Below, one piece after another: positions 27,350-35,653 of a stretch of DNA of 64,000 bases; the first letter of the stretch is position 1, and every line of letters starts with the position of its first letter. The translations under genes were made by a program, and so were the position numbers. Source of the stretch: Bradyrhizobium sp. Y36 (GTDB lineage: Bacteria > Pseudomonadota > Alphaproteobacteria > Rhizobiales > Xanthobacteraceae); contig NZ_NWTI01000009.1 of assembly GCF_002531575.1 (NCBI RefSeq), positions 124,001-188,000 of the forward strand. Direction: 5' to 3'. The notes under the pieces were generated by a model. The model did no database searches. It was not told the origin of the DNA and saw only the letters and a list, made by a program, of their open reading frames with translations.

Positions 27350-28265
27350 TCTTCCTGCCTCGAAGGTCGATCTCAAGGCTGTCCTGTCGACGTCAGCGCG
27401 CGTCGATAACAGCGAGGGCATGAGCTATCTGCAGTCGGTGCCGCGCCGGCTCGTGACCCTTTACCTGCCGCTCACGATCATCGTCGTCGTCCTTCTGTTT
27501 CCGTTCTACTGGATGGCGCTGACCTCCGTGAAGCCGGACGACCAGTTGCTCGATCTCGACAGGTTCAACCCGTTCTGGACCTGGAATCCGACCTTCAAGC
27601 ATTTCCACAAGCTGCTGTTCGAAAGCTACTATCCGCACTGGCTCTGGAACACGATGTATGTGGCGATCTGCGCCACGATCCTCTCGATCATCGCGTCGGT
27701 GTTGGCTGCCTACGCCATCGTGCGCTTGCGCTACAAGGGGGCCAATCTCGTCGGCGGGCTGATCTTCCTCGCCTATCTGGTGCCGCCGTCGATCCTGTTC
27801 ATCCCGCTCGCCACCGTCGTGTTCCAGTACGGCCTGTTCGACTCGCCGCTGGCCTTGATCCTGACCTATCCGACCATCCTGATCCCGTTCTCGACCTGGC
27901 TCTTGATGGGCTATTTCAAGACCATCCCGTTCGAGCTCGAGGAATGCGCGCTGATCGACGGGGCGAGCCGCTGGCAGATCCTGATCAAGATCGTGCTGCC
28001 GCTCGCGATCCCCGGGCTGATCTCGGCCTTCATCTTCTGCTTCACGCTGTGCTGGAACGAGTTCATCTACGCGTTGACGTTCCTGCAGTCGACCAGCAAC
28101 AAGACGGTGCCGGTCGCGATCGTCAACGAGTTCGTGGACGGTGACATCTACCGCTGGGGCTCGCTGATGGCCGGAGCCCTGGCCGGCTCGCTGCCGCTCG
28201 TCATCCTTTACGCCTTCTTCGTGGAGCATTATGTGTCCGCGATGACAGGCGCCGTGAAGGAATAG
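27342..28265 (+). CDS. Carbohydrate ABC transporter permease 2 (MalG type)
   Basis: 307 residues, six predicted membrane helices starting at TLYLPLTIIVVVLLFPFYWM. The EAA loop reads EECALIDGASRWQILIKIVL. The C-terminal sequence GSLPLVILYAFFVEHYVSAM resembles MalG-type permeases. It overlaps permease 1 by 8 bp and is followed after 79 bp by the DenD-like gene, so transport and catabolic genes share an operon. Confidence 0.94.
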   Translation: MTDLPASKVDLKAVLSTSARVDNSEGMSYLQSVPRRLVTLYLPLTIIVVVLLFPFYWMALTSVKPDDQLLDLDRFNPFWTWNPTFKHFHKLLFESYYPHWLWNTMYVAICATILSIIASVLAAYAIVRLRYKGANLVGGLIFLAYLVPPSILFIPLATVVFQYGLFDSPLALILTYPTILIPFSTWLLMGYFKTIPFELEECALIDGASRWQILIKIVLPLAIPGLISAFIFCFTLCWNEFIYALTFLQSTSNKTVPVAIVNEFVDGDIYRWGSLMAGALAGSLPLVILYAFFVEHYVSAMTGAVKE

Positions 28266-28344
28266 TCGCGGGCGCTGCCACGGGAGCGCGCCCGAGGAAC
28301 GTGTCGAGGCTGCGCGTTCCGGCCAATAAGAAGGAGTTGAGCTC

Positions 28345-29331
28345 TTGCACATTCTGGTTCTGGGCGCCGCCGGCATGGTCGGCCGCAAACTCTGCGAACG
28401 GCTGCTGCGCGACGGCCGGCTCGGCAAGAGCGACATCACCAAGCTCACCATGCACGACGTGGTCGAGCCGAAGAAGCCGGAGAAGGCCGGTTTCGCGGTC
28501 GAGACCGTGTCGGGCGATTTCGCAGTCCCCGGCGCGGCCGAAAAGCTGATCGCCGGTCGGCCCGACGTGATCTTCCATCTCGCCGCGATCGTCTCGGGCG
28601 AAGCCGAGCTCGATTTCGACAAGGGCTACCGCATCAATCTCGACGGCACGCGGATGCTGCTCGACGCCATCCGTCTGGTTGGCGGCGGTTACAAGCCGCG
28701 CGTGGTGTTCACGTCCTCGATCGCGGTGTTCGGCGCGCCGTTCCCGGATGCGATCGGCGACGAGTTCTTCCACACCCCGCTGCTCAGCTACGGCACGCAG
28801 AAGGCGATCGGCGAATTGCTGCTGGCCGACTATTCCCGCCGCGGCTTCCTCGACGGCATTGGCATCCGTCTGCCGACCATCTGCATCCGTCCCGGCCTGC
28901 CCAATAAGGCGGCATCGGGCTTCTTCTCCAACATCCTGCGCGAGCCGCTGGCCGGCAAGGAAGCGATCCTTCCGGTGTCGGAGGACGTTCGCCACTGGCA
29001 CGCCACGCCGCGCTCGGCGGTCGGCTTCCTGCTCCATGCCGGCACCATGGACCTCGAAAAGGTCGGCCCGCGCCGCAACCTGACCATGCCGGGCCTGTCG
29101 GCGACGGTCGGCGAGCAGATCGCCGCCTTGACGCGCGTTGCGGGCGAGAAGGTCGCGGCTCGCATCAAGCGCGAGCCTGATCCTTTCATCGTCGGCATCG
29201 TCGGCGGCTGGCCTCGCAATTTCAACGCCAAGCGGTCGCTCGAGCTCGGCTTCACCACCGCCGAGAAGACCTTCGACGACATCATCCGCATTCACATCGA
29301 AGACGAGCTCGGCGGCAATTTCGTCGCCTGA
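28345..29331 (+). CDS. denD: DenD-like NAD-dependent sugar-acid dehydrogenase
   Basis: 328 residues from TTG 28345, with AAGGAG 8 bases upstream. An extended-SDR (epimerase-like) protein: Gly7, Gly10 and Gly13 of GAAGMVG bind NAD, and Tyr149/Lys153 (SYGTQKAIGE) are catalytic. It matches the D-erythronate dehydrogenase DenD pattern (VFTSSIAVFGAPFPD, IRLPTICIRPGLPNKAASGF). In known pathways DenD oxidises D-erythronate to 2-keto-D-erythronate before OtnI and OtnC, or a DUF1537 kinase, act. None of those genes is nearby, so its substrate here may differ. Confidence 0.85.
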   Translation: MHILVLGAAGMVGRKLCERLLRDGRLGKSDITKLTMHDVVEPKKPEKAGFAVETVSGDFAVPGAAEKLIAGRPDVIFHLAAIVSGEAELDFDKGYRINLDGTRMLLDAIRLVGGGYKPRVVFTSSIAVFGAPFPDAIGDEFFHTPLLSYGTQKAIGELLLADYSRRGFLDGIGIRLPTICIRPGLPNKAASGFFSNILREPLAGKEAILPVSEDVRHWHATPRSAVGFLLHAGTMDLEKVGPRRNLTMPGLSATVGEQIAALTRVAGEKVAARIKREPDPFIVGIVGGWPRNFNAKRSLELGFTTAEKTFDDIIRIHIEDELGGNFVA

Positions 29332-29355
29332 TCTCCGGCAGAGCGGACCCTGGTG

Positions 29356-30324
29356 ATGGCGAGCGTTGCTTGCATCGGCGAGTGCATGGTCGAGCTTCGG
29401 CAGGCGCAAGGCGGTGCGTCTGCCGGGCAGGGGGGCGGGCTGTACTCGCGTGGATTCGGCGGCGACACCCTCAACACCGCCGTGTATCTGGCGCGGCTCG
29501 AGGTCAAGGTCGACTATCTCACCGCGCTCGGGGACGATGCCCTGAGCGATGAGATGATCGCCGCCTGGAACGCGGAGAACGTCGGTACACGGCGCGTCGC
29601 GCGGCTCGCGGGCAAGCTGCCCGGCCTCTACATGATCCAGACGGATGCGAAGGGCGAGCGCCAGTTCTTCCACTGGCGCGACAGCGCGGCGGCGCGGCAG
29701 CTGATGAGCCTGCCGGAGACTGACGAGCTACTCAACTCGCTGATGAGCTACGACATCGTCTATCTCTCCGCGATCACGCTCTCGATCTACGATCAGGCCG
29801 GCCGCGATCGCCTGTTCGCAGCGATCAAGCGCGCGCGCCTGCTCGGCACCCGCTTCGTGTTCGATACTAATTTTCGCGCACGCGGCTGGCCGGATCGCGA
29901 CGTCGCCCGTGAGGTGTTCGCCGCGGCCTTTGCGGCCGCCGACATCGTGCTGACCTCGACCGAGGATCTGCTCGCGCTCTATCCCGGCGAGAGCCACGAG
30001 CAGCTGATGGCGCGCATCCCGACCCCGGAGTTGGTGTTCCGCCTTGCCGAGCCCGTGAGCCTGCTGCGCTTCCCCGGGGGGGCCCACGAGGTCCGCGCCG
30101 AACCCATGACCAACCCCGTCGTCGACACCACGGCGGCCGGCGACAGCTTTGCCGCAGCCTATATCGCCGCCCGGCTCGCCGGCTCCGATCCGGTCGAAGC
30201 GGCCCAGGCCGGGCATCGCCTCGCCAGCGTCGTGATCTGCTATGCTGGCGCCATCATTCCGGGCTATGCCATGCCGCCGAAGAAGCGGCACCGGTCGGCG
30301 CCGACGCGTCAGGCGACCAAGTGA
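29356..30324 (+). CDS. PfkB-family sugar kinase, KDG-kinase-like
   Basis: 322 residues from ATG 29356; GTG 29353 is an in-frame alternative. It begins with the KDG-kinase hallmark ACIGECMVEL. The ATP-binding and catalytic-base motif is DTTAAGDSFAAAY near the C-terminus, with Asp as the base. It would phosphorylate a 2-keto-3-deoxy sugar acid with ATP. The next gene encodes the matching aldolase, which supports 2-keto-3-deoxygluconate kinase activity. The gap to denD is 24 bp. Confidence 0.88.
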   Translation: MASVACIGECMVELRQAQGGASAGQGGGLYSRGFGGDTLNTAVYLARLEVKVDYLTALGDDALSDEMIAAWNAENVGTRRVARLAGKLPGLYMIQTDAKGERQFFHWRDSAAARQLMSLPETDELLNSLMSYDIVYLSAITLSIYDQAGRDRLFAAIKRARLLGTRFVFDTNFRARGWPDRDVAREVFAAAFAAADIVLTSTEDLLALYPGESHEQLMARIPTPELVFRLAEPVSLLRFPGGAHEVRAEPMTNPVVDTTAAGDSFAAAYIAARLAGSDPVEAAQAGHRLASVVICYAGAIIPGYAMPPKKRHRSAPTRQATK

Positions 30325-30368
30325 AGCGACCAAGTCAAGCGACGCACTGAAACGAAAAGATTCCCGAG

Positions 30369-31019
30369 ATGCCCACAGCCGCCCAACAGAATCACCTCGT
30401 CGCGCTGTTCAAGGCTGCGACCGTCATCCCGGTCCTCACCATCGAGCGCATCCAGGATGCCGTGCCGCTGGCGCGCGCGCTGGTCGCCGGCGGTGTCCGC
30501 ACGCTGGAGGTGACCCTGCGCACCCCCGTTGCGATCGAGGCGGCGAGGGCAGTGATGGCCGAAGTCCCCGAGGCGGTCGTCGGCATCGGCACGATCCTCA
30601 ATCCGGCCGACTTCACCCGGGTCGAGAAGCTCGGCGTCGCGTTCGGCATCAGCCCGGGCCTGACGCCCGATCTCCTGAAGGCCGCAGCGCATAGCTCCCT
30701 ACCGTTCGCGCCGGGCATCGCCACGGCCTCCGAGCTGATGACGGCGCTGTCCCACGGCTTCGACGTGGCAAAATTCTTCCCGGCCGAGCAGGCCGGCGGC
30801 ATCAAGGGCCTGCGCTCGCTGGGCGGGCCGTTCCCGAACGTGCGGTTCTGCCCGACCGGCGGCGTTGGCGAGGCCAATGCGGCAACCTGGCTCGCCGAAC
30901 CCAACGTGGTCGCGGTTGGCGGTTCCTGGCTGTGCCCGACGGCGGAGATCAGGGCCGGGAACTGGGCCGGCATAACTGCCATCTGCCAGCGCACGCTTCA
31001 GGCCCTTAAACCTGCGTGA
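30369..31019 (+). CDS. eda: KDPG-type aldolase (Eda family)
   Basis: 216 residues, normal for Eda. The Schiff-base Lys135 is in DVAKFFPAE and the proton-transfer Glu47 in TLEVTLRT. These correspond to Lys133 and Glu45 of E. coli Eda. Other landmarks: PVLTIERIQDAVPLARALV and FCPTGGVGEANAATWL. It splits a 2-keto-3-deoxy-6-phospho sugar acid into pyruvate and glyceraldehyde 3-phosphate. It closes the transport-catabolic operon, 44 bp after the kinase gene. KDPG and KDPGal forms cannot be told apart. Confidence 0.92.
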   Translation: MPTAAQQNHLVALFKAATVIPVLTIERIQDAVPLARALVAGGVRTLEVTLRTPVAIEAARAVMAEVPEAVVGIGTILNPADFTRVEKLGVAFGISPGLTPDLLKAAAHSSLPFAPGIATASELMTALSHGFDVAKFFPAEQAGGIKGLRSLGGPFPNVRFCPTGGVGEANAATWLAEPNVVAVGGSWLCPTAEIRAGNWAGITAICQRTLQALKPA

Positions 31020-31078
31020 AGTCTTGCCATCCCTGCGCTAAGACTTAGCTCAGGACAAGACCCCAGGGAGACATCACC

Positions 31079-32248
31079 ATGACCGCCAGCATCGTCGGAT
31101 GGGCGCATACGCCGTTCGGCAAGTTCGACACCGAAACCGTCGAAAGCCTCGTCACCCGCGTCGCCAATGAGGCGATGGCCGATGCCGGCATTTCGGCGTC
31201 CGATGTCGACGAGATCGTGCTCGGCCATTTCAATGCCGGCTTCTCGCCGCAGGATTTTACCGCCTCCCTGGTGCTCCAGGCCGACCCGAAGCTGCGCTTC
31301 AAGCCCGCCACCCGGGTCGAGAACGCCTGTGCCACCGGCTCCGCCGCCGTTCACCAGGGCCTGCGCGCGATCGCCGCGGGAGCGGCCAAGATCGTGCTGG
31401 TCGTCGGCGTCGAGCAGATGACCCGCACCCCCGGTCCCGAGATCGGCAAGAACCTGCTCAAGGCCTCGTACCTTCCCGAGGATGGCGACACGGTCGGCGG
31501 CTTTGCTGGCGTGTTCGGCAAGATCGCCAGTTCCTATTTCCAGAAATACGGCGACCAGTCCGATGCGCTGGCGCTGATCGCGGCCAAGAACCACAAGAAC
31601 GGCGTCGCCAATCCCTTCGCCCAGATGCGCAAGGATTTTGGCTTCGACTTCTGCCGGGCCGAGAGCGAGAAGAACCCTTACGTCGCCGGCCCCCTGAAGC
31701 GCACCGACTGCTCGCTGGTCTCGGATGGCGCCGCGGCTTTGGTGCTGGCCGATGCCGAAACCGCCAAGGGCATGGCCAAGTCGATCGGCTTCCGCGCCAC
31801 CGCACACGCCCAGGACTTCCTGCCGATGTCCAAGCGCGACATCCTGCAATTCGAGGGCTGCACCGTCGCCTGGCAGCGTGCGCTGGAGCAGGCGGGTGTG
31901 ACGCTTTCCGATCTGTCCTTCGTCGAGACCCATGACTGCTTCACCGTGGCCGAGTTGATCGAGTACGAAGCGATGGGCCTGACGCCGAGGGGGCAGGGTG
32001 CCCGCGCCATCAAGGAGGGCTGGACGCTCAAGGACGGCAAGCTGCCGGTCAATCCGTCCGGCGGCCTCAAGGCCAAGGGCCATCCGATCGGCGCCACCGG
32101 CGTGTCCATGCACGTGATGACCGCGATGCAGCTCGCCGGCCAGGCGCCCGAGGGCATGCAGCTCAAGAACGCCAAGCTCGGTGGCATCTTCAACATGGGC
32201 GGTGCTGCGGTTGCGAACTACGTCTCCGTGCTGGAGCCGTTGAAGTAG
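31079..32248 (+). CDS. Thiolase-family protein (acetyl-CoA acetyltransferase-like)
   Basis: 389 residues from ATG 31079, with AGGGAG upstream. The nucleophile is Cys84 in ENACATGSAAVHQG. The conserved His-containing loop is NPSGGLKAKGHPIGATGVSMHV, of the SCP-2/thiolase type. FVETHDCFTVAELIEYE fits the same branch. It probably cleaves or forms a carbon-carbon bond in an acyl-CoA. It begins 59 bp after eda but looks metabolically separate. CoA-transferase and a second thiolase-like gene lie downstream on the same strand. Confidence 0.9.
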   Translation: MTASIVGWAHTPFGKFDTETVESLVTRVANEAMADAGISASDVDEIVLGHFNAGFSPQDFTASLVLQADPKLRFKPATRVENACATGSAAVHQGLRAIAAGAAKIVLVVGVEQMTRTPGPEIGKNLLKASYLPEDGDTVGGFAGVFGKIASSYFQKYGDQSDALALIAAKNHKNGVANPFAQMRKDFGFDFCRAESEKNPYVAGPLKRTDCSLVSDGAAALVLADAETAKGMAKSIGFRATAHAQDFLPMSKRDILQFEGCTVAWQRALEQAGVTLSDLSFVETHDCFTVAELIEYEAMGLTPRGQGARAIKEGWTLKDGKLPVNPSGGLKAKGHPIGATGVSMHVMTAMQLAGQAPEGMQLKNAKLGGIFNMGGAAVANYVSVLEPLK

Positions 32249-32257
32249 GCCTAGCGG

Positions 32258-32337
32258 GGTGGGCAAAGGCGCTAACGTGCCGTGCCCACCGTCTTCCTTG
32301 CGTTAGATCATGGTGGGCCCGCCTCGCTTGGCCCACC
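32258..32337. repeat. Tandem double hairpin element
   Basis: GGTGGGCA (32258-32265) pairs with TGCCCACC (32283-32290), and GGTGGGCC (32312-32319) with GGCCCACC (32330-32337). The two hairpins share arm sequence, so a mixed structure is also possible. It starts 9 bp after the thiolase stop and may terminate or protect that mRNA. Similar elements are, from memory, frequent in Bradyrhizobium genomes. Confidence 0.65.
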
Positions 32338-32370
32338 TTAACGCTCCTGATTGATTGGCGGAAAAGCATC

Positions 32371-32577
32371 ATGAGCACTGACTACGAAGACTCGCTGTCG
32401 ATGGACGCACTCAACGATCGTATCGCGATCCTCGAGGACAATATCCGCCAGCTCATCGAGCAGGCCGCGGCTGCTTCGGGCGAACAGAACGAGTCGCGTA
32501 TCGCCGACCGGATCAGCCAGCAGAACGAAGAGCTCGACCGGCTCCTCAAGATCCGCGAATCCCGCCAGAAGAAATAG
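32371..32577 (+). CDS. 68-aa coiled-coil hypothetical protein
   Basis: A small acidic protein, almost entirely helical: LNDRIAILEDNIRQLIEQAA and RISQQNEELDRLLKIRESR show heptad spacing of Ile and Leu, so it is probably a dimeric coiled coil. No signal or membrane segment. The size and pattern recall SlyX-like small proteins, but no specific match is claimed. It lies alone between a hairpin element and the CoA-transferase gene. Base composition resembles its neighbours. Confidence 0.7.
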   Translation: MSTDYEDSLSMDALNDRIAILEDNIRQLIEQAAAASGEQNESRIADRISQQNEELDRLLKIRESRQKK

Positions 32578-32705
32578 CGGCCGATATCGCCGCGCGGTGC
32601 ATGCGGCCATACGCCGGCCGCCCTTGCGCGCGCGGCGTCACTGCCCTTAGCTGGACCGAAATCGCGGAGCCGCACCTTGGCCATCCGCGCAATCGGGAGC
32701 GAACG

Positions 32706-33920
32706 ATGGGGCCGCTGAAGGGCATCAAGGTCGTCGACATGACCACCGTGCTGATGGGGCCCTATGCGACCCAGATGCTCGGCGATTACGGCGCGGACGT
32801 CATCAAGGTGGAATCGCTCGACGGCGACGTCACCCGCCTGATCGGCCCGATGCGCCATGCCGGCATGGGTCCGGTGTTTCTCAACACCAACCGCAGCAAG
32901 CGCTCGATCTGCCTCGACCTGAAGAAGCCTGCCGGGCGCGAGGCCGTGCTGCGTCTGCTGAAGGACGCCGACGTGCTCGTCTACAACGTCCGCCCTCAGG
33001 CGATGGCGCGGCTTCAGCTCGGCTATGACGTCGTCTCCGCCGTCAATCCGCGCCTCGTCTATGCCGGCGTGTTCGGGTTCGGCCAGGACGGGCCCTATGC
33101 AGCAAAGCCCGCCTATGACGACCTGATCCAGGGCGCCACCGCGCTCCCCGCACTGATGGCGCAGACCGGCGACGGCGTGCCGCGCTACGTGCCCAACGCC
33201 TTGGTCGACCGTATCGTCGGTCTCACCGCGGTCGGCGCGATCTGCGCCAGTCTCGTTCATCGCGACCGCACCGGCCGCGGCCAGCGTCTGGACATCCCGA
33301 TGTTCGAGACCATGGCCGGCTTCGTCATGGGCGACCACATGGGCGGGCTCACCTATGAGCCGCCGCTCGACAAGGGCGGCTATGCCCGCCACCTCTCGCG
33401 CGACCGCAGGCCTTACAAGACCTCGGACGGCTATCTCAGCGTCATCGTCTACAACGACAAGCAGTGGGAGAACTTCTTCAAGGCAACTAGCCGCGACGAT
33501 CTCCGCGCGGATCCGAAGTTCGCGACCTTCGCCGGCCGCGCCGCCAATATCGACGTCGTCTATGCCGAGCTCGCGCGCATCTTCGAGACGCGCACCACGG
33601 CGGAGTGGATCGAGCTGCTCACCAAGGCCGACGTGCCTGTGATGCCGATGCATGATCTCGGCTCCATCCTGCACGACGAGCATCTGGAGGCGACCGGCTT
33701 CTTCCCGGTCGTCGATCATCCCACCGAAGGCCCGATCCGCAGCATGAAGGTGACGGCGAGCTGGTCGGAGACCGCGGCCGAGCCGGTGCGGCTCGCACCG
33801 CGTCTCAACGAGCACGGTGCGGAGATTCTGGAGGAGATCGGATATTCCGTGGACGATATCGCCGCCATGGTCCGCGACGGCGTCACGCGACCAGCGCCAG
33901 AGGAGGGGGAGCAATCATGA
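32706..33920 (+). CDS. CaiB/BaiF class III CoA-transferase
   Basis: 404 residues from ATG 32706 (GGGAGC 5 bases upstream), giving the standard N-terminus MGPLKGIKVVDMTTVLMGPY. Other landmarks: YGADVIKVES, LNTNRSKRSICLDLKKPAG and the catalytic Asp in PAYDDLIQG. Class III enzymes move CoA between carboxylic acids by a ternary mechanism. Surrounding thiolase-like and DUF35 genes suggest activation of an acid for breakdown as a CoA ester. A palindromic repeat and 33 bp separate it from the next gene. Confidence 0.93.
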   Translation: MGPLKGIKVVDMTTVLMGPYATQMLGDYGADVIKVESLDGDVTRLIGPMRHAGMGPVFLNTNRSKRSICLDLKKPAGREAVLRLLKDADVLVYNVRPQAMARLQLGYDVVSAVNPRLVYAGVFGFGQDGPYAAKPAYDDLIQGATALPALMAQTGDGVPRYVPNALVDRIVGLTAVGAICASLVHRDRTGRGQRLDIPMFETMAGFVMGDHMGGLTYEPPLDKGGYARHLSRDRRPYKTSDGYLSVIVYNDKQWENFFKATSRDDLRADPKFATFAGRAANIDVVYAELARIFETRTTAEWIELLTKADVPVMPMHDLGSILHDEHLEATGFFPVVDHPTEGPIRSMKVTASWSETAAEPVRLAPRLNEHGAEILEEIGYSVDDIAAMVRDGVTRPAPEEGEQS

Positions 33921-33937
33921 AGACGTCTCTCGCATCC

Positions 33938-34036
33938 GTCATTCCGGGGCGCGCCCATTGGCGCGAGCCCGGAATCCACACTCCCGATCGTGGTTATGGA
34001 TTCCGGGCTCGCGACTTCGTCGCGCCCCGGAATGAC
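33938..34036. repeat. Dispersed palindromic repeat, family A copy 2
   Basis: Same ends as copy 1 (GTCATTCCGGGG and CCCCGGAATGAC) and the same inner GGAATCC/GGATTCC arms. The right half GGATTCCGGGCTCGCGACTT is identical to copy 1 over at least 20 bp. It sits between the CoA-transferase and the Cys-less thiolase genes. The transferase stop lies 18 bp before it. Confidence 0.88.
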
Positions 34037-34053
34037 GACGGAGAGATATTCCG

Positions 34054-35190
34054 ATGAGCTTCATCACCGGCGTCGGCCTCACGCCGTTCGGCAAGCACGA
34101 AGGCTCATCCTCGCTCGACCTGATGAGCAAGGCGGCGCAAGCCGCGCTCGACGATGCCGGACTTGAGCGGAGCGAGGTCGACGGCATCCTCTGCGGCTAC
34201 TCCACCGTCTCGCCGCACATCATGCTCGCCACCGTCTTCGCCGAGCATTTTGGCATTCGTCCGTCCTACGCCCATGCCGTACAGGTCGGCGGCGCCACGG
34301 GCCTTGCGATGACGATGCTGGCCCATCATCTCGTCGTATCGGGCGTCTGCCGCAACATGCTCGTCGTCGCCGGCGAGAACCGCCTGACCGGGCAGAGCCG
34401 GGACGCCTCGATCCAGGCGCTGGCGCAGGTCGGCCATCCCGATTACGAGGTGCCGCTGGGTCCGACCATTCCCGCCTATTACGGCCTCGTCGCCACGCGC
34501 TACATGCACGAATACGGCGTGAATGAAGAAGATCTCGCCGCGTTCGCGGTGCTGATGCGCGAGCACGCCTGTAGCCATCCCGGCGCGCAATTCCACGAGC
34601 CTATCAGCATTGCCGACGTCATGGCCTCAAAGCCGGTGGCGATGCCGCTGAAGCTGCTCGACTGCTGTCCGGTGTCCGACGGCGGCGCGGCCTTCGTCAT
34701 CAGCCGCGAGCGGATCGGCGAGACAGGCGTCCGCATCCTCGGCTGTGCGCAGGCCCACACCCATCAGCACGTCACGGCCGCGCCGAGCTTGAGCGAGCTC
34801 GGTGCCGAGATCTCCATCGCGCGCGCCAAGGAGCAGACCGGTCTTGCGATCTCCGACGTGCGCTACGCCGCGATCTACGACAGCTTCACCATCACGCTCG
34901 CGATGCTGCTCGAAGACCTCGGGCTCGCCGGTCGCGGCGAGGCGGCCGCGCGTGTGCGTGCGGGGCATTTCGGCCGCGATGGCGCCATGCCGCTGAACAC
35001 CCATGGCGGGCTGCTCAGCTACGGCCATTGCGGCGTCGGCGGCGCCATGGCGCATCTGGTCGAGGCGCATTTGCAGATGACGGGACGGGCAGCGAATAGA
35101 CAGGTTCGCGATGCCTCCATCGCGTTGCTGCATGGCGACGGCGGCGTGCTGTCGTCCCACGTGAGCATGTTCCTGGAGCGGGTGCGATGA
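34054..35190 (+). CDS. Thiolase-fold protein lacking the catalytic cysteine (SCP-2 thiolase/aldolase type)
   Basis: 378 residues with the overall thiolase fold (ITGVGLTPFGKHEGSS, then GLERSEVDGILCGYSTVSP). Where thiolases have N-A-C-A-S/T-G, this protein reads VQVGGATGLAM, so the nucleophilic Cys is absent. The second half keeps NTHGGLLSYGHCGVGGAM and has a Tyr in YAAIYDSFTI. This is the pattern of the SCP-2-like group that pairs with a DUF35 partner, including the steroid side-chain aldolase Ltp2. The partner gene overlaps its stop by 4 bp. An aldolase or lyase role is inferred. Confidence 0.88.
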   Translation: MSFITGVGLTPFGKHEGSSSLDLMSKAAQAALDDAGLERSEVDGILCGYSTVSPHIMLATVFAEHFGIRPSYAHAVQVGGATGLAMTMLAHHLVVSGVCRNMLVVAGENRLTGQSRDASIQALAQVGHPDYEVPLGPTIPAYYGLVATRYMHEYGVNEEDLAAFAVLMREHACSHPGAQFHEPISIADVMASKPVAMPLKLLDCCPVSDGGAAFVISRERIGETGVRILGCAQAHTHQHVTAAPSLSELGAEISIARAKEQTGLAISDVRYAAIYDSFTITLAMLLEDLGLAGRGEAAARVRAGHFGRDGAMPLNTHGGLLSYGHCGVGGAMAHLVEAHLQMTGRAANRQVRDASIALLHGDGGVLSSHVSMFLERVR

Positions 35191-35546
35191 GCGAGCGTCT
35201 GGCCGACTGGACCAAGGGCAACGAGGCCATCACCTACCAGAGCTGCACCGCGTGCGGGCACGTGCAGTATTTCCACCGGGCGTTCTGCGCGGCTTGCGGC
35301 GAATCGGATCCGCGCGAGCAGCGCGCCAGCGGCAAGGGCAAGGTCTACGCCACCTCGCTGGTCTGCCGCGCCGCCACGCCCGAGACAAGGGCGCACGTGC
35401 CTTACAACATCCTGCTGGTCGATTGCGCGGAAGGGTTCCGCATGATGGCCCACGGCGGCAACGATCTGGCCATCGGCGATTCGGTTGTCGTGAGCTTCGA
35501 GCCGTTTGCCGGGAAACTCGTGCCGTTCTTCACGAAGGAAAGGTAA
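35187..35546 (+). CDS. DUF35 Zn-ribbon/OB-fold protein, partner of the thiolase-like protein
   Basis: 119 residues. The rubredoxin-like zinc ribbon has four Cys in two pairs, CTACGH and FCAACGES. The C-terminal OB fold runs from GKVYATSLVCRA to IGDSVVVSFEPFAGKLVPFF. Members form obligate complexes with thiolase-fold enzymes and help bind the acyl-CoA. The ATGA overlap with the preceding gene fits a two-subunit complex with fixed stoichiometry. Confidence 0.9.
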   Translation: MSERLADWTKGNEAITYQSCTACGHVQYFHRAFCAACGESDPREQRASGKGKVYATSLVCRAATPETRAHVPYNILLVDCAEGFRMMAHGGNDLAIGDSVVVSFEPFAGKLVPFFTKER

Positions 35547-35554
35547 CGGGATTC

Positions 35555-35634
35555 GTCATTCGGGGGCGGTCATGGGACCGAGCCTGGAACGGGTATTCTG
35601 GGCCTGGCCTGTGCGAGGGCCACCCCGGAATGAC
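35555..35634. repeat. Dispersed palindromic repeat, family A copy 3 (degenerate)
   Basis: Starts GTCATTCGGGGG and ends CCCCGGAATGAC. The central part differs from copies 1 and 2 and has lost the clear inner arms, with only GGGCCTGGCC-type remnants. It lies 8 bp after the DUF35 gene stop and could act as its terminator. Confidence 0.7.
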
Positions 35635-35653
35635 GAAAACTCTAGAACTCCAA

